From assembly GCA_938092125.1 (NCBI GenBank), contig CALKMQ010000029.1, positions 1 to 8,677 on the forward strand: 8,677 nt of DNA, in the 5' to 3' direction. Both the position numbers and the translations under genes were made by a program. Under the pieces are notes generated by a model. That model was not told the origin of the DNA, did no database searches, and saw nothing but the letters and a program-made list of their open reading frames with translations. Shown here in pieces: positions 6,110 through 8,677 of this stretch; position 1 is the stretch's first letter, and each line of letters begins with the position of its first letter. The stretch is from an uncultured bacterium. GTDB taxonomy: Bacteria > Fidelibacterota > Marinisomatia > Marinisomatales > UBA1611.

Positions 6110-7516
6110 TTATTTTTTACGAACAACTATTCTGTTACCATCTACAGATAGTATAATAACAGTTTCGTTTTTATTAATGAAATTACCTTCACTTATAGCA
6201 AAAAATCGTTCGTCTTTTACGGTTACCCAACCTGATGGGTGTAAATCTGTTTCAGTTATAGCTTCTTGCCCAATTAATTTTTCCCATCCAAAGCTTGCTG
6301 CATAACCTTCTTCTTTTTTTTGAATTCCAGGTGAAGTTAAATCGTTCCAAAATTTTGTCTTAGTCATTGCTCTAAACAATAAGATTAATCCAACTAACCC
6401 TCCAAGAATACCGATTATTAAACCATTAGAAGCTTGGTTCAAAATATCTTCCCCTACCGGTATATCGGGGAGTAAAAGTAAATAAAGTCCCCAAATTATG
6501 AATATTATCCCTGCTACTCCTGCAATTCCAAATCCTGGTAAGACAAATGCCTCCACAAACAAAAATAAAATACCTAAAAAAATTACTAATAAATCATTCA
6601 TTGTTGCTAATTCTGCAATATATGAAGCGCTTAATGAAAGAATTAGACATATCAAGCCTATCGAACCAGGTATACCCCATCCTGGGCTTTGTAATTCAAA
6701 TAAAATTCCTAAAAAACCAAATGTAGTTAATAGTGAAGCCACCACTGGGTTTGTTAAAAACCTAACAAAATTTTCAGACCAATTTTCTTTAGTCTTTTTG
6801 ACACTTAAAGTTGAAAAACCTAATGAGTCTAAAACAGCATCAAAATTATCAATGGAAGCGTCTGCTATATTATACTTAAGAGATTGCTCTGTTGTTAAAG
6901 TAATTAAATTACCCTGCTTCCTTCCTTCTATATCATCCACAATGACCGTATCACTATCAAACGTGAGATAATATATTTTAGTTTTAATCGTGTCAATTTC
7001 ATTATCACTGTTCACAAATTCATTTATTATTTTACTCGGAAACTCTAGCTCTTCATCAACCATACCTCTTGCTATTATTTTATTTCTTCCCCGTTTCTCA
7101 GCGGTAGACGCCATTTCTTCTCGCATATAGCTTATAACTTTCTCACTTGCTTTATTTCCTTGCATATCCACTGCAGTTGTAGCGCCAATAGTTGCACCAC
7201 CGGTCATATAAATTTTCTCACAGGACAATGATATAAGTGCACCTGCAGAAATCGCGCGCTTATTTATGAAGGCAATAGTTGGAACTTTTGAATCAAGTAT
7301 TGCATCTTTAATTTGAGTAGCGGCATCAACCCGTCCTCCAAACGTATTGATTTCGAAAACAATTGCTGAAGCGCTATCATTCTCTGCTTCTTGAATTGAA
7401 CGTTCTATAAAAGGAGGTAATCCTAAGTCAATAGTCCCGGATATTGGAATATGATATACTTTATTAGCATGCGAAATGTTAAAAAGAATGCAAAAATAAA
7501 TAAAAATTTGTTTCAT
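6110..7516 (-). CDS. nfeD: NfeD long form: membrane-bound ClpP-like serine protease with C-terminal OB-fold
   Basis: A membrane protein partnered with FloA/stomatin-type proteins. From the ATG at 7516 it has 468 residues. A signal peptide (1-17, ending 'ISHA') is followed by a ClpP-like protease domain (about 20-225) with 'FEINTFGGRVDAA' and nucleophile S90 in 'AISAGALISLSCEKIYM'. Candidate general base K126 lies in 'SEKVISYM', followed by 'EKRGRN', matching the Ser-Lys dyad of Pyrococcus 1510-N. Four to six membrane segments follow (about 255-383). The C-terminal OB-fold NfeD domain (410-468) contains 'LIGQEAITETDLHPSGWVTV' and 'DGNRIVVR'. A GTG at 7564 would add 16 residues, but they would spoil the signal peptide, so I reject it. 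The protease domain should face outside the cytoplasm. It heads the nfeD-floA-unknown operon. Identity is secure; the substrate is unknown. Confidence 0.94.
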   Translation of the reverse strand: MKQIFIYFCILFNISHANKVYHIPISGTIDLGLPPFIERSIQEAENDSASAIVFEINTFGGRVDAATQIKDAILDSKVPTIAFINKRAISAGALISLSCEKIYMTGGATIGATTAVDMQGNKASEKVISYMREEMASTAEKRGRNKIIARGMVDEELEFPSKIINEFVNSDNEIDTIKTKIYYLTFDSDTVIVDDIEGRKQGNLITLTTEQSLKYNIADASIDNFDAVLDSLGFSTLSVKKTKENWSENFVRFLTNPVVASLLTTFGFLGILFELQSPGWGIPGSIGLICLILSLSASYIAELATMNDLLVIFLGILFLFVEAFVLPGFGIAGVAGIIFIIWGLYLLLLPDIPVGEDILNQASNGLIIGILGGLVGLILLFRAMTKTKFWNDLTSPGIQKKEEGYAASFGWEKLIGQEAITETDLHPSGWVTVKDERFFAISEGNFINKNETVIILSVDGNRIVVRKK

Positions 7517-7572
7517 ATAGCTAAATTTCACTATGAATGATACAACTAGTCTAACACTATTCACTTAAAAAA

Positions 7573-7578
7573 ATTATA
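7573..7578 (-). promoter_or_regulatory. Candidate -10 box for nfeD
   Basis: The minus strand reads TATAAT within TTTATATAATTTT, a perfect match to the consensus -10. Transcription would start near 7566 and leave a leader of about 50 bases before the ATG at 7516. No convincing TTGACA-like box sits 16-18 bases upstream, and chance matches are common in DNA this AT-rich, so the call is tentative. Confidence 0.3.
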
Positions 7579-7580
7579 TA

Positions 7581-7588
7581 AAGGGAAG
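7581..7588 (+). promoter_or_regulatory. Ribosome-binding site of the acyltransferase gene (decides a TTG start)
   Basis: AAGGGAAG lies four bases before the TTG at 7593. An in-frame stop (TAA at 7566) closes the frame upstream and there is no in-frame ATG nearby, so this purine-rich site is the main support for the TTG start. Confidence 0.55.
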
Positions 7589-7592
7589 TTTT

Positions 7593-8450
7593 TTGAGTCT
7601 TTATCATAAACTAACATATCATGTATTAAAATCTTTTGGCAAAATATTGAGGTCATTAACTAGTAAAAATCGTCATATAATAAGCCAAAACATTGCTAGT
7701 ATACTTTATAATTTTATTCCAAAACGTAAGGAAACTGCTATAAATAATATTAGAATAGCTTTTCCAAATAAATCTTCTATTGAGGTTAATCAGATCCTTA
7801 AAAACTGCTATCAGTTTTTTTCATATAATTTTATACAATTTATGGCTTTCCCTCCAAAATACGATTCTCTTGAGATAAAAGTTGATGGAAGAAAAATTTT
7901 AAATGATGCCTTAAAAAATGATAAGGGTGTAATATTAATTTCTGCGCACTTTGGTGTTTGGGAAGTTTTAGGGCATTGGTTTGGGGTAAATGATTATCCA
8001 CTTAGAGGAGTCGCTCAAAAACAAAAGAATAGAGGAGCAAATAAATTTTTTGAAGAAAAACGTAAATTAAGCGGAATTTCACAAGTGTATAGGAAAACAA
8101 ATATAGAAATGTTGTATGAAATTTTACATCAGAAAGAAATTCTTGGTTTAGTTAGCGACCAAGACGCAAAGCAAAAAGGTGTATTTGTTGATTTTTTTAA
8201 TAAACCAGCTTCGACGCATAAGGGTGCAGCTTTATTTCATCAGAGAACAAATGCACCAATGATATTTGGAGTTTGTTTACAGAATCAGTTTAATAAATAT
8301 AAAATTAAAATTACAGCCATTGAATCAGAAAAAAATACTGTAAAAACAATAACACAGAACTATACTTCGGCACTAGAAACCTTAATAAAAAAATATCCGG
8401 AACAATATTTTTGGTTCCATAAACGCTGGAAAACAAAAGAACCCAATTGA
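7593..8450 (+). CDS. LpxL/HtrB-family lysophospholipid (lipid A late) acyltransferase
   Basis: Transfers an acyl chain, in the classic case onto lipid A at the inner face of the inner membrane. The 285 residues are a little shorter than E. coli LpxL (306). The catalytic HX4E motif is 'SAHFGVWE' (H119, E124). Further family blocks are 'RGVAQKQKNRGANKFFEEKR' (138-157), 'GLVSDQDAKQKGVFVDFF' (185-202), 'STHKGAALFHQRTNAPM', and the C-terminal 'YFWFHKRWKT' (272-281). The N-terminal part is weakly hydrophobic with no clear membrane helix. The TTG start is forced by an upstream stop and supported by AAGGGAAG. The exact acceptor (lipid A or another lysolipid) cannot be told, and no other lipid A genes are in view, so I give no symbol. 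Its stop overlaps the next gene by TTGA. Divergent from nfeD. Confidence 0.9.
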   Translation: MSLYHKLTYHVLKSFGKILRSLTSKNRHIISQNIASILYNFIPKRKETAINNIRIAFPNKSSIEVNQILKNCYQFFSYNFIQFMAFPPKYDSLEIKVDGRKILNDALKNDKGVILISAHFGVWEVLGHWFGVNDYPLRGVAQKQKNRGANKFFEEKRKLSGISQVYRKTNIEMLYEILHQKEILGLVSDQDAKQKGVFVDFFNKPASTHKGAALFHQRTNAPMIFGVCLQNQFNKYKIKITAIESEKNTVKTITQNYTSALETLIKKYPEQYFWFHKRWKTKEPN

Positions 8451-8677
8451 AAACTAGAATACTACACTGGAAAAATGAAAAAGCTTTGGATTCCGCAAAA
8501 AAAGTAATTTTAAACGGTGGAATCTTAGTTTACCCAACTGATACGATATATGGTTTTGGGGTAAATGCTCTAAACATAGAAGCAATCAATAATTTAAATT
8601 TGGTTAAAAATCGCCAAGGTCCTATAAGTGTTATAATTGAAAGTAAGGAAAAAGCATCTAATTGGTTAAAACTTCCT
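8447..8677 (+). CDS. tsaC: Sua5/YciO/YrdC (TsaC) threonylcarbamoyl-AMP synthase, N-terminal part (3' end outside window)
   Basis: Makes threonylcarbamoyl-adenylate for the t6A37 modification of ANN-decoding tRNAs. Only the first 77 residues are present and the frame is open to the last base. The signature 'GGILVYPTDTIYGFGVNA' (24-41) is clear, and 'LVKNRQGPISVIIES' (52-66) carries the KxR nucleotide-binding motif (K54, R56). I chose the TTG at 8447, which overlaps the acyltransferase stop as TTGA. No in-frame ATG lies between it and the conserved core, and the resulting spacing of about 25 residues before the core is normal. A close YciO or YrdC-like paralogue cannot be excluded because the C-terminal part is missing. 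Coupling to the acyltransferase looks like simple operon packing. Confidence 0.85.
   Translation, partial: MKTRILHWKNEKALDSAKKVILNGGILVYPTDTIYGFGVNALNIEAINNLNLVKNRQGPISVIIESKEKASNWLKLP

Larger units (their letters stand above)
7517..7592. promoter_or_regulatory. Divergent promoter region between nfeD and the acyltransferase gene
   Basis: This 76-base AT-rich stretch separates two divergent starts and is the longest spacer in the window. Promoters for both directions must lie here or slightly inside the genes. Apart from the sites listed separately I see no clear -35 boxes, operators or inverted repeats. Confidence 0.6.

Noticed and set aside
6498..6971. Plus-strand 157-residue open frame opposite nfeD
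   Set aside because: It lies wholly antisense to the membrane and linker region of a well-conserved nfeD and matches no family I know.
7575..7580. TATATA as a plus-strand -10 box for the acyltransferase
   Set aside because: Transcription would begin only a few bases before the TTG and cut off the AAGGGAAG site. Its real promoter is probably further upstream and not recognisable.

Overview
The window is a gene-dense, AT-rich stretch (roughly one third G+C by eye) of a bacterial chromosome. It holds eleven protein-coding genes, two of them cut by the window edges. A lipid A-type acyltransferase (LpxL/HtrB family) and an exported Ig-like protein point to a Gram-negative, two-membrane bacterium. 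Starts that mostly lack a Shine-Dalgarno sequence, A-rich leaders, TTG starts and very tight spacing would fit the FCB superphylum or a streamlined marine lineage such as Marinimicrobia (SAR406). That placement is inference from gene style, not proof. I see no RNA genes, insertion sequences, phage genes or CRISPR arrays.

Region 1 (1-4571, + strand) is a run of seven genes with gaps of at most 13 bases. It opens with the 3' end of an exported beta-sandwich protein. Then follow cytidine deaminase (cdd), uridine kinase (udk), thymidine kinase (tdk), a concentrative nucleoside transporter (nupC/CNT), a short LID-less adenylate kinase (adk) and dephospho-CoA kinase (coaE). The middle four form a logical pathway. 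NupC brings in nucleosides, Cdd converts (deoxy)cytidine to (deoxy)uridine, Udk makes UMP/CMP, and Tdk makes dTMP/dUMP. No nucleoside phosphorylase is present here, so the set looks built to rebuild nucleotides rather than burn the ribose. Adk recycles AMP/ADP, and CoaE completes coenzyme A synthesis.

Region 2 (4574-7516, - strand) runs from right to left: nfeD (long form, membrane Ser-Lys protease plus OB-fold), floA (flotillin-like scaffold), and a 155-residue membrane-anchored acidic protein of unknown function. NfeD and FloA are a known pair in bacterial membrane microdomains. The third gene is the least explained item in the window. Its 3' end meets that of coaE tail to tail with only two bases between the stop codons.

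Region 3 (7593-8677, + strand) starts divergently from nfeD across a 76-base intergenic stretch, the only real spacer in the window. It holds an LpxL/HtrB-family acyltransferase and the start of a Sua5/YciO/YrdC (TsaC) gene, which overlap by TTGA and both use TTG starts.

I do not see a clearly new biological system. The best leads are the unknown third gene of the nfeD-floA operon and the compact pyrimidine-salvage/P-loop kinase operon with its short adenylate kinase.
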